This document shows, one piece after another, positions 47,401 through 59,400 of a DNA stretch of 64,000 nucleotides (position 1 is the first letter of the stretch; every line of letters starts with the position of its first letter). The DNA comes from Fragum whitleyi (lineage: Eukaryota > Mollusca > Bivalvia > Cardiida > Cardiidae). The translations under genes were made by a program, and so were the position numbers. The notes under the pieces were generated by a model, which was not told the origin of the DNA, did not search any database, and saw only the letters and a list, made by a program, of their open reading frames with translations. The DNA is taken from assembly GCA_948146395.1 (NCBI GenBank), contig OX411556.1:5307083-5371082 (forward strand), read 5' to 3'.

Positions 47401-50400
47401 GACGATTTTCAAACAAAAATTCAAACGATGAAGAACTGAGTGTTAGTCAAATATTATCCCAGACAAATTCTATTCTTTATGAAGATGAATCAATACAAAA
47501 CGAAATCGAAGTTTTCAATGATAATTTGAATTCATGTTCAAGCAGTGAAACAATAAACGAAACAATGGCGGAAAAGAACTTATCGTCACAAGATTCTCAA
47601 AAAACGCAAAAACCTTATAAAGAGTCTACACCATCTAATACAGATATCATGAACTCTATATCAATCGTTATGAAAAAACTTGAAGGTATTGATACTCGTC
47701 TGAAAATGTTAGAAAAATTAGAGAGTACGATGGAAAAAGTGGAAAAAGATGTATCGAGCCTGAGGAAATTTGTAAACGATAAGGTTGGCATTTTGACAGA
47801 ACGGGTACAAATGGTCGAAGAAAAAGTAGATAGTAATGAATTTTCAGTTAATCAATTAAATGATAGAGTGATAGAACTACAACAGAGAAATGATAATTGA
47901 AAAAATGACCTGGTTTATTTACAATCGCAATCAATGCGAAACAATCTAGCGTTTACAAATATCTCAGAGGCCCTGAATGAGGATCCCAAAGAACCAGAAG
48001 AAAAATTACGAGACTTTATGGTTACGAATCTAAAGTTAGCCCAAGATCTGGTCGATGAGATTAAGTTCGAGCGTGTTCATCGAATGGGACCAAAACCAGA
48101 GAAAGGACCCCGTAATATAGTGGCCAAATTCACGCTCTTCAAGGATAGGGAGTTTGTACGCAGACAGTGGAAAGAAATAAAGGATACGGACTTTTATATG
48201 TATGAACAGTTTCCGAAAGAGGTTGTAGACATACGCAAGAAGCTTAAACCCCAATTATTGAAGGCAAAGCAGGAGGAGAAAAAAGCTTGGTTTTTCTATG
48301 ATAAACTCTATATAGATGGTAAACCAGTTCCATTCAATAAAAAATAGGAAATCAGTGGGGATGAACTTAATATTCTTTCGTGGAATATAAACGGTTTAAC
48401 TGAATGTAAAAAGTCTTCTAGTGAATTGCAAACTTTTCTTTCTTTCTATGACATAATTTTCTTGCAAGAATCTTGGACCTCAGAATTTAGTGATGTCGAT
48501 TTAAATGGTTATATTAGTCAAAATTTCTATAGAAATTTCCAGCACAAAAATGCGAAGAGACACAGTGGAGGCATTGTCCTCTATTACAAAGACTATTTAA
48601 GCAAAGGTATCAAAATAGTTCGATCTCATTATGACTCTATAGTGTGGATAAAACTTGATAAATCCCTTTTCTCCTTTGAAAACGATGTTTATCTATGTGG
48701 TGTCTATATTTGGTGCGAAGATTCGCCAGCCTATAATGTTAATAATGTTGATTTATTTGAAATTTTATTTCAAGATTTTTATGATTTTGAAAGTAAAGGT
48801 TGTTTGTATTTGATTGGTGATTGGAATAGTAGAGTAGGAACAAAAAATGATTATATTGAATTTGATGTAAAAAATTGCAATTTGGACGATGAAGATTATA
48901 CTCCCGATAAACCCTCGAGCAGGGCCTCGTTAGATCACGTTTGTAATAACTTCGGTCACGCCCTATTGGACTTTTACTTGTAAGAGTACAAATATGCGCA
49001 TTGTGAACGGTCGTTTACATTCCGATGCAAATAACGGTGCATTTACATACACGAGTCCTCAGGGTGCTTCACTCATTGATATGTTGTTAACATGCGAGAA
49101 CAATTTTCAAAATATTAACACGTTTCGGGTTAACCCGTTTTCAGAGTTTCGATCTTCGATCGCCTTTTCTATTAAGTGTTATAATTCAAATTATCATGAA
49201 AGTAACAGTGAAAGGTTTGCTAGTTACAAATGGAAACCTGAATGTCGAGAAATATTTCGAAATCGACTTATTGGGCTACTTCCAAGGTTTAACTCGATTT
49301 TACAAAATATAGATAAGTTTAGTAAAAAGTCAATTAATGACATGGTCAACACTTTTTCCGATACGTTAGTAGAGGTTGCCTCCCCTCTTTTTAAGAAATT
49401 TTCACATAAAAAAGGTACATACTTTACAGAAGATCGCATATGCCAGGACGCAGATTGGTTCGACCGAGAATGCAGGGAAGCGAGGAAAACATTTTTGTCT
49501 GCCAGAAAGGCTTATCATCGTAATATGTCACATTTCAACAGAGAAAAATTCTGTGAATATAAGTCTAATTATAAAAAAAATATGCAAGTCGAAACGCACT
49601 CAATTTCGCAGAAAGAAAATGGCTGAAATGGAAAATTTAAAATTTTCAAAACAAAAGGATTTCTGGAAATATTTAAAGCAAAATGATAAAAATACTTCCA
49701 ATAATATTGAATTAAATGAATTTGCAAAATATTTTTCAGATATAAGCAATGAATCTTTTATATTTCAAAACGAAGCGTCCGAAACGTTTTGCTCAAGTAA
49801 CCTTATCTTTGACTCCTTGGATGCTGACGATGCCTTAAATCAGCCAATCACCGTACAGGAAATTACAAGCGCGTGCAAATCACTGAAACGCGGAAAATCC
49901 TACGGCAACGATTTCATACTTAATGAATATCTTATTGAAAGTTGTGATATACTTGCAAGTCATTTATGCGACATGTTTAATACAATTTTGAATTCCGGAA
50001 TTTATCCCGAAAGGTGGACCGAGGGAATCATAGTACCTCTTCACAAAAAGGGTAATACGGACGACGTAAATAATTATAGAGGCATAACGCTTCTTAGTTG
50101 TTTATCGAAACTGTTCAAAACAAACGCATTTTATCGTTTTGTAACGAATATAATACTATTTCGGATGCACAATTCGGTTTCAAAAAAGGTAGTTCTACAA
50201 TTGATGCATTATTTATTTTGACTAACATAGTCCAAACATTTGTGAACAAAAATGAAAAATTATATTGTGCATTTATCGATCTCAAAAAATGTTTTGATAC
50301 GATTTATCGGAATGGGTTATGGTATAAGATGTACAGTAAAGGTATACGCGGCAAAATATTGCAAATATTTAAAAATATGTACGAAAAAGTAAAATCCTGT

Positions 50401-53400
50401 GTTCGAAGCGGGAATAAATACTCTGACTTTGTAGAGTACGCTGTTGGACTTCGCCAGGGGGAAATTACTTCCCCTGTCCTAGTATCCTTATTTCTGGAAG
50501 ATATCGAGTTATCGTTATTATCAAATACTGACAGTGGGATATTAATTGAAGATCTCTGTCTTGTTTTATTACTATTTGCCGATGATATGGTCATTTTCGG
50601 TAAATCACCTGAAGAGTTACAAAATAATTTAAATTTTTTATATGACTACTGTTCCAAATGGGGTTTACATGTAAACACGGATAAAACAAAGATAGTTGTA
50701 TTTAGGAAACGTGGGAAATTGAATCAAAATGAAACCTGGTCGTACAATGGCGAGCAAATAGAAGTTGTAAACGATTTTAATTATTAAGGTGTCGTTTTAA
50801 ATTATACTGGAATTTTTTCTTTGCATTGTAAGTACGTTAGGGGCAAGGCAATAAAAGCTCTAAATCTCCTATTGTATAAATGTCGAAAATATTATTTTTC
50901 ACCGAGCTGTTTGCTTCAACTTTTTGATGCCTTTGTTGGTTCAATTCTTTCGTATGCAAGCCCGATCTGGGGATCTACTAAAAACAAGGAACTAGAGAGA
51001 ATTCATTTAAAATTTTGTAAGAAACTTTTAAATGTACGTAATTCAACTAGTTCAAGTGCAGTATATGGTGAGCTAGGGAGGTATCCTTTATACGTTTCTA
51101 GATACACGGATATGATATAATATTGGTTTAAAGTCATTTATTCAAGTAACGTTATAATACAACATGTTTATCGTAGTGCTTATCACGATTCAAATAATGG
51201 TACTTCGAACTGGGTTTCGAAAATAAAAACTTTATTGTTCGAACATGGATTTAATGATATTTGGAATAACCCTAACGATATTAACGTTAATTCATTTATC
51301 ACTCTATTTACGCAGAGAGTCAGAGACAACTTTATCCAATCGTGACACTCTAGTATAGATACATCTGAATCATTGAAACTTTATACCCAGATAAAACATG
51401 CATTTCATATTGAAGATTATTTGAGCTATGTTCCGAAATCATTAAGATGTTTCATTACACGACTTAGAATTTCTGCACACGATTTAAGAATACAGACAGG
51501 CCGTTATGCTAGGAATTATTGTGTAACATGCGTGATATTGAAGACGAATACCACTTTGCAATCAAGTGTCCAAAATTTAATGATCTTAGAAAGAAATTCA
51601 TTCCCAATTTTTATATAAAAAACCCAAGTATGTTTAAATTCATCAATTCATTGCGCGAAACAGATAAGAAATCTCTTCATAGACTTTCTCTTTTCCTCAA
51701 AGAATCACTTAATGAAAGAAAGAGACTGTTGAGTTCCTATTAAACAATACTAAAAAAAAATTCGATAATGTTATCATATATTCTTAGAGCCGACGGGGGC
51801 TTGGATCGGACGGTCAATGTGTAACGCTGGGTCGTCTGATCCAGATCCTTGCTGGTCCCGAGTATTCCATATACACAAATTTACATTTTATCTAAAATTT
51901 TCCAATAAAATGTATTGAGTTCCATTTAGCTCGTCCTCTACCAAACACTGTATCACGTGATGTATGTTTAATATGTTTGTATTTATTATGTTATGTAATG
52001 ACAATGTACTTTGTACACGTCTTTTGAATAAAATATTCTGTTCTGTTCTGTTTATTTATAGTTTTTCCAGGCGTAGACGAAAGAGACCCACGATCAACAC
52101 TACGATATTTTCATATAATCAAATAGTGATAATTGTACACCACCCGTTTTGAACATATTTTTTCTTTTTTTTTTTTCAGTTTACCACTTAGTCTTATTAA
52201 ACCGACGAAATACACTTAAAAAGGGTTGTTAGTCATTTTATAACAGAAAAGAAAAGACGGCTAAAATAGCTAATAGCTAAAATAGATATAACGGCATGAA
52301 AGAGTTTCGAGTTACCGATAGCTGTTTTTTTTTTTTCCTCCCTTTTTTAGGTTGTGTCTTCTGTATTTCATATCCTTTGTACATACATATGCATAATGTT
52401 CTAATTTTATAATCTTGTTATTTCATTTAAAAGACTATTGCATGTTAGGCCTTTTTCTTTTCAGGAATACAACCATCCAAGGGGGCGTGGCTAGTTTCGT
52501 CAATAGGCGTGGCAAACATTTTGAGCCGTATAGTTTTTGGTGGGTTGACAGACCATCCGATGGTCAACCGAATCACGTGTTACAGCGTTGTTGTGTTTTT
52601 TGCCGGTATTGCAGTGTCTGTGGTCCCACTGATCAACTCTTATGAGATTTTGTTATGCATTTGCATTTCATTTGGGCTTTTTCAAGGTAGTGTATTAAAT
52701 TTTTATACAAAACACACACAGTCTAAAATTTTGGCCGTCGCAAAGAAAAACAATTTGTAATTTGTTTACATTCGTTAAGCACGTTTATGTTACTGATTCA
52801 TGTATGTGTTTGCAGTTATATATGTGAGTTAACACCAATTAACGACGTGTAATACAAAGAAGAAGTAACGAAGCAGTGGAATTATCATGCGATAATCCAT
52901 CGAGAAAAACTTGCAAAAATGGCTATTGCTACTTCTCTAATACTTTACGGTGGCTTATCGAAAAATAACGGTAGATTATCATTTGATAACCTCACCTCCT
53001 TACCAGTACAATTATCAAATCATATGACGTCATCTAAGCGGAGCACAAAAATGACGTCATCAAGAACGTTGCATAGCAATCACGCACAAAATGACGCGCT
53101 CTTGCATATTTTATCTCATTTTTCCATGAAACAAAAGAATGCTCGTTTCTTTTTCGAGTGGTATCATTTTAAGATGCATTTCAGTGCGTTAACACTAAAG
53201 AGAACTTTTCGTGAAATATAGCTCTGTTGTTCACTCAATGAAATATAGATCTAAATCGATCTTAAACTGAAACAATCGATTATCCTTTATTTATTACAAC
53301 TAAAGACCTTTTAATATAATAAAAATCGTCTGTTACCTTAATAAAACACATAAAAGTATAGATTACTGTACGGTTAAACGGATGAAATTATGACCCGTCA

Positions 53401-56400
53401 CGCGTAAAGGGACCATCTGGGTAGTGCGTAAAGTGTCGACCCTAGTCAGACTGCGCGGACTGCGCAGACTGACTAGGGTAGATTTTTTTTGCATCGTGCT
53501 AATTTTCGGAATCTAGAATGACCAATCTACATTCCAGGGAAAGATTTTTTGTAATGCGACTTCTAGTTGACCTATGCCGGATCAAATCTCCTTTTCAATG
53601 ATTCGTTTTACAGAATTCCCGGATGGTCTCTTTTCGCGTCATAGGCATATCTAGGAGTTTGAATACGCACTCAGAAGGCGACAACCAAAATATATAGGAT
53701 GAAGGCGATATGTGGACCGACAAAAGATGCATGCCCCCGTCCGATCCCTTTTAATGATTTGAGCGTTGGTGAATAATCAAAACATCGTAACTACAGCTTG
53801 GATAAGCTGTAGTTTCGATGTTATGATTATTCATCAACGATATTTTTCACCAAAGGATTATTGCTTTTACGCACTTGCGTAAATTGCGTAACGGGAGTTA
53901 CGCCCTTGTGCGTGACGGGTCACAATTATAATTGACCGTCATTTTCTCTTCTAGGTACATCCGCCATCCTAATGACAGTCCTCGTCGCTGATTTGCTGGG
54001 AGCTGGAGATACAACACAGGGGTTTGGAATACTAAACCTTTTTTCCGGAATCGCTACCGTATTTGGTCCCCCATTCGCAGGTAATGAAAATTCTGTCGGT
54101 CCCCGAATTTGTCAATATTATTGACGATTGACATGCAATTAATAAATTGGTCTATATTATTGACAATCGACGTGTAATTAATAATTGGTCAATATTATTG
54201 ACAATTGACATGCAATTAATGAATTGCAGATTTATCGCGCTTTGCAGACAAATACACGTGCAAAGAGGTGTCAATTCTGCAATCAGTTTGCCCTGTTTGT
54301 CATTCTAAATGCAGGACTGCCTTGTCGAGAAGGTTCATTGAGTGTTAAGTGATGATCTCATATTTCGTCACGTAACCATGGAAACAGGACTTAATGATCT
54401 TGATTGACATTTGTCAGTCGGATCATTTTTCTGACATTTAAAGAAAAAAAATAGAATTTCAAAGAAACTCTCCGCGAATTTCGAAATAAACAGAAATCTG
54501 ACATATGGGCTCTGGAGTTCAAGCCCTAAATCGTTTCTGCTTTTAAACAAAATATTGTGACCCGTCACACGAAAAGGGACCATCGGGGAAGTGCGTCAAG
54601 TGTCGACCCTCGACAGACTGCGCGGATTGCGTAGATTGACAAGGGTCGAAACTTTTCGCACTTAACTTATTTTCTGAATCTAAGATAATCAATTTATCTT
54701 TAGGTGAAAGAATTTTTGAAATACGACCTCTGGTTGGCCTGTTCTTGAACAAAGATCTTTTTCAAATATTTGTTTTACTTAATTCCAAGATAGTCCCTTT
54801 TCGCGTGACGTGTCACTAATTAAAAATCAAGGACAAACTAGATCTACACACGGGGTGATGTCCATAATCGGAGCCACTGGCTCCGCTTTCAAAATCATGT
54901 GTGGAACTTCCGCTCCACGTGCGTCTCCGATTATGTAGATGTAAACATTCCATTTTTATATTTTTTCTAACGCATACTATTCGACAAGTTATACATTTTG
55001 CCACGTTATCGTACTCAAGAACTGTAAAAACGCTCGTTTGTTTTTGTTAAATATGATTTCTTCTCAGAGCAATCTTGGGCCAGGAATATCAAAACTCGTG
55101 GTTTTACCTCCAAATTAAAGATTTAAAACGTATACTATTGTTTTCAGTATGCACGAGTTTACCAAAACAACCACAATGCTCTACCCCAATATACTTGCCT
55201 ACAATATGAGATAAATCAAAGAAAATAGTTTGGTTCCGATTATGCGGATTGGCTCTGATTATGTATCCTGGCTCTGAAGTTGTGGAGTGTCTTTTTCTTC
55301 TTCCATATACCCTAACCTCCTTCGATATGAAGTTTCTGCTGGTTTCATGGTGCGACTTTTCTCGTCATTCCACGACGCCCGTTGTCTATGTTACGTCTCA
55401 CCTCTTCGTGTTTACTTTTATTATAAAATTCCGGTGACTAGACAGTCAGCTACATTAATTTTACATAAAACCGTATGCGTACAAGAGAATTGTATGACCA
55501 TTATTTAGAATAGAATTTGAAAAGAGATAAAAATTTCTACGGAACCTACCTTTGTTAACATAGATATATAGCATAAATAAAAACGTCGATTCTATTCCCG
55601 CGTATTTTTTATGACGTCGTTGATTTACCAAGCAACATCGGTTTAAACAAATGAGACGGCGCAATGCATAAAGCAATTTTTTCGACACATTATCGGTTTT
55701 GGTAATAGTTTTACAGCTAGTTCCTACGAATGAATTTACAATTACTGTTAAAATAGATACTATAGTCTTTCTTTGTATGCAATAATAGCATCATTTCACG
55801 TTTTTTAGGCGATAACATTTGCAGAGACCCTCAAAATGCTTTAACGACCTCGTGCTTCGCACTCGGGCGTTAAACCATTTTTCGGGTCTCTGCAAATGTT
55901 AACGCCCTCAAAAACGTGAATTAACCCTATATTAATGTCAGAATTAACTACTTCATCTTAGGATTTGATATTTGTCAACTTTTCAATCGGAAAGGAATTT
56001 ATCTAATTTTATTGAAATTAAAAATTATTTAAGACAATGAAATAATGTACTAAGAAAAGTCCCGGTCGATTTTGCGGTAAAGGGGTGCGTTTTATAAATG
56101 CGGTGTAAAGATTTAAGTAATAGTTGTAGTTCATTTCTGACAATTTACGCGATATAACCTAAGCGGAGCGTTAGCGGAGCGCAAGGTTATACGCGTAAAT
56201 TGTCAGAATATTAACTATAACTGTTTTACCCATCGACTTATTTTTTCATCAAATAACGCTAGTTCAATTGAGTTTCACTTCAATCAATGATGTCATTCAT
56301 TCTTGTTGCGTCATACATTATTCAATCAAATCGAGGTAAACAAAAAGTGGGAGGAGCGAATTTAATCACCATCGGGTTTCTGTAATTATTTCGTCATTTG

Positions 56401-59400
56401 GCGAGATCTTATCAGTTGAGCACGTACGGTGAACAAAATCTCGTGATTGCTGCTAGTGGAGTTTTTATTCCTTTTAGTTCATTTTTTTTTGGGGGGGGGG
56501 GGGGGGGAGGCATTATGCCTCCCTTTAGGGATTTTGTATTTTTTAGAAAAATAGTTATCTATCACGGCATATTCAGCTAAGCAGTGTTAGCTCGTCGGAC
56601 AATCATTCAAATTGTCCCCGGGCTCGACCCCCGATGTTGGCACTCATCCTTTCCGACCTATGGGCTGATAATCGTAGACCTATGTGGGATAGCAGCTGGA
56701 AACTAGAAAAGGAATGGTAGCACTAGTGTAAGAAATACTAGGAATTCATTTTTAGGTGCTCCAGCCGCCGCAACATAACTGAGGGACTGTTGAAAGCGGT
56801 GTTAAACCCAATAGAAACAAACAAAACCACGGCATATTCATTATCAAGAATAATAATTTGCAACAAAACGTTATTAGAAAATATTCAAAGTGCAATGAAA
56901 AGCTCTAGCTACCAAGTTTTAGTTCCCAACCGATACGTCACAGTTAAACGGATCACATTGTTTTTCGATATTAGTCAGCTATCACACGCATAACGTGTTT
57001 CGAATCACTTCCTTTTTGCAAATATTTGTATCCCTAGAATCCTTTTAGTAGGCATTTTGTATTTTTGTACAATTGTTTGCATACAAGTACCTTTACGAAC
57101 ATTTGAAATTGTTTTGTAAAGATTTGGATATTTTCAGAACTACTAAATTAAAATGTCGTTCAAAAGATCCAAAGTATTCATTTTAAAAAGAATTTAGATT
57201 TTATATCGTTTCAACCCTGTCGTCTTTTCTTTTTTATGTCAATTTTGACAATATGGAAAAGTTCGGTATGAGCAAACTCGTCGATGTCATTCTTACTGCT
57301 GCATACCATGTAGATTAATATTTTATTATCAGAATCATTGATTAATCCGCTAAAATCTCGTTCGACAAACATGCAGACAAATTATTCAAGAATTTTCTCC
57401 TCCCTTCAATGAGTAATTGAGTATAAGCATAACTTCAAAAGAACATTCACAAAACCTTTTTTTTTTTTTTTGTAATGTAAATACCCGATTACAAGTAAGG
57501 GTCTTTCGGGACAAGATTATGACGTCATTGTCTGGTTTTGAATGTTGTCTCCGCCCATTATTACCTAAAGTCACGTAGCTCACTTATTCGAGTAAATCAT
57601 CAGGTTATGGGATATATTTTTTGAATTTCAAACGAAATAGCGGCCTTTCATTGGCGTAAAAAATAGGGCGATCGGTAAACAGAATTACACATGTATATAA
57701 ATTTGACATTTAGCAAAACGGATCATATACAAGGGCAAAATACGTATCATAATAGATCAAAATACATGTATGTGACCTTTATGATTTAATCAATATACGA
57801 TCCATTACCTTCATGATGCCCGGGACGTCATTTTATAGAAAATTTTGAAACAGACAAAGAAAATGCTTGTTCTTACATAAAGCAAAATGTGTTGTTTTAA
57901 AAACTCAAAATTGTCAGTTACAACAAGATTTTTTTAAATCAAATATGAAATTTAAACAATTTTCTTAGATCTTTAAGAATTAAGCTAAAAGTCCACCGAA
58001 AAAATAATCGCGTTTGAAAACGTTTTCGTTTCGAAAAAAAAAATGAACGAAATAGAATAACGATGTAAGATTTTTAAACATAGTGTATAAAGCATTAGAG
58101 TAAAATTCTTTAGATAATCAAAATGCAAAAAATATTGTATAGTGCGACATTTTATTGGCGGTATCGTTTGTCTCCATAAACATTGTACACGGAAAGTGTG
58201 TGATTTTTCTGTGAAACGGTTTATTTCCGTTAAGATGACTTAAAATATTGATTAATGGATTCTATGCGGTTTTTGTACATAAAGTTGAAATAAAAAATAG
58301 TGTCTAACATTGTGTTAAAAATTAGTTTATGTGTAAGTAAAAGATATATCCGAATTAGGGTTTTCAGATGTTTCCTATACAAATTAAAACCGTGCGTTCT
58401 TGCGACGTCAGGTTGATATTTGAACACTCATCTACACTCTCTTCATTTTAACTTTATGTTCAAAACCATATATTCAAAGAATCCATAATAAAATATATAT
58501 CACTATTTCTTCTACTAAAGGAAATAAACATCATAATGTTTGTCTTAAAAATGTCCCTCTGTTTTGAACGTCATGTCATTTTATAAGTATTTCTTAAATA
58601 TTTCACGATCAGGGAACCGTACAATACAGTTTTCCTTCGGTTAGGATTTTGCATTCATCGGTTTCCGTATCACTGCTCTCGCGAGTTTAGTATATTTAAT
58701 GTGATATAAATCATATTTCTGTAACATGTTAATATTTTTTACTTTTAATAACTTGCTTAATATTGTATATTTTACAAACGACTGACGGAATATAAACTAT
58801 TTTCGTTGCTTTCCCTCGAATTTTAATTGAAAACCACACATTAAACGTTATTTATAAAAGGACGCCATTTGTCAAAGTCGTGACCGCCAACTTTTGCCGT
58901 TACGGCTTAACGTGCGAAGTATAATAGCCAGGCCAAAACCACTGGCAGGCTCCGTAGAAATCTTAATCTCTTTTCAATTTCAATACTAAATGATAGACAT
59001 ATAATTATCTTGTACGAACATGTACTAAGTAATATTAATGTAGCTGATTGTCTAGTCACCGGAATTTTATAATAAAAGTAAACACGATGAGGTGAGACGT
59101 AACATAGACAACGGGCGTCGTGGAATGACGAGAAAAGTCGCACCATGAAACTAGCAGAAACTTCATATCGAAGGAGGTAAGGGAAGAAGAATAAGACACT
59201 CCACAACTTCAGAGCCAGGATAGATAATCAGAGCCAATCCACATAATCGGAACCAAACTATTTTCTTTGATTTATCTCATATTGTAGGCAAGTATATTGA
59301 GGTAGAGTATTGTAGTTGTTTTGCGAAACTCGTTCATACTGAAAACAATAGTAAACGTTATTAATCTTGTTCAAAATATTGCATTTTGGAGGTAAGAACC

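Larger units (their letters stand above)
47298..52050 (+). mobile_element. LINE 2: near full-length APE-type non-LTR retrotransposon
   Basis: It is in intron 4 of gene C in the same orientation as the gene. It contains a nearly full-length ORF1, endonuclease, reverse transcriptase, C-terminal knuckle, a 3' UTR of about 290 bp with AATAAA, and the tail (TTCTG)3 at 52036-52050. The 5' UTR may reach back to about 47100, where a SINE ends; the exact 5' end is not visible. At least five stops or frameshifts make it inactive. The same tail and domain order as LINE 1 show common ancestry. Confidence 0.9.

Noticed and set aside
55249..55508. Open frames in the R15 arm as a coding gene
   Set aside because: Frames are short, overlap each other, are not kept in phase in the inverted arm and show no known domain.
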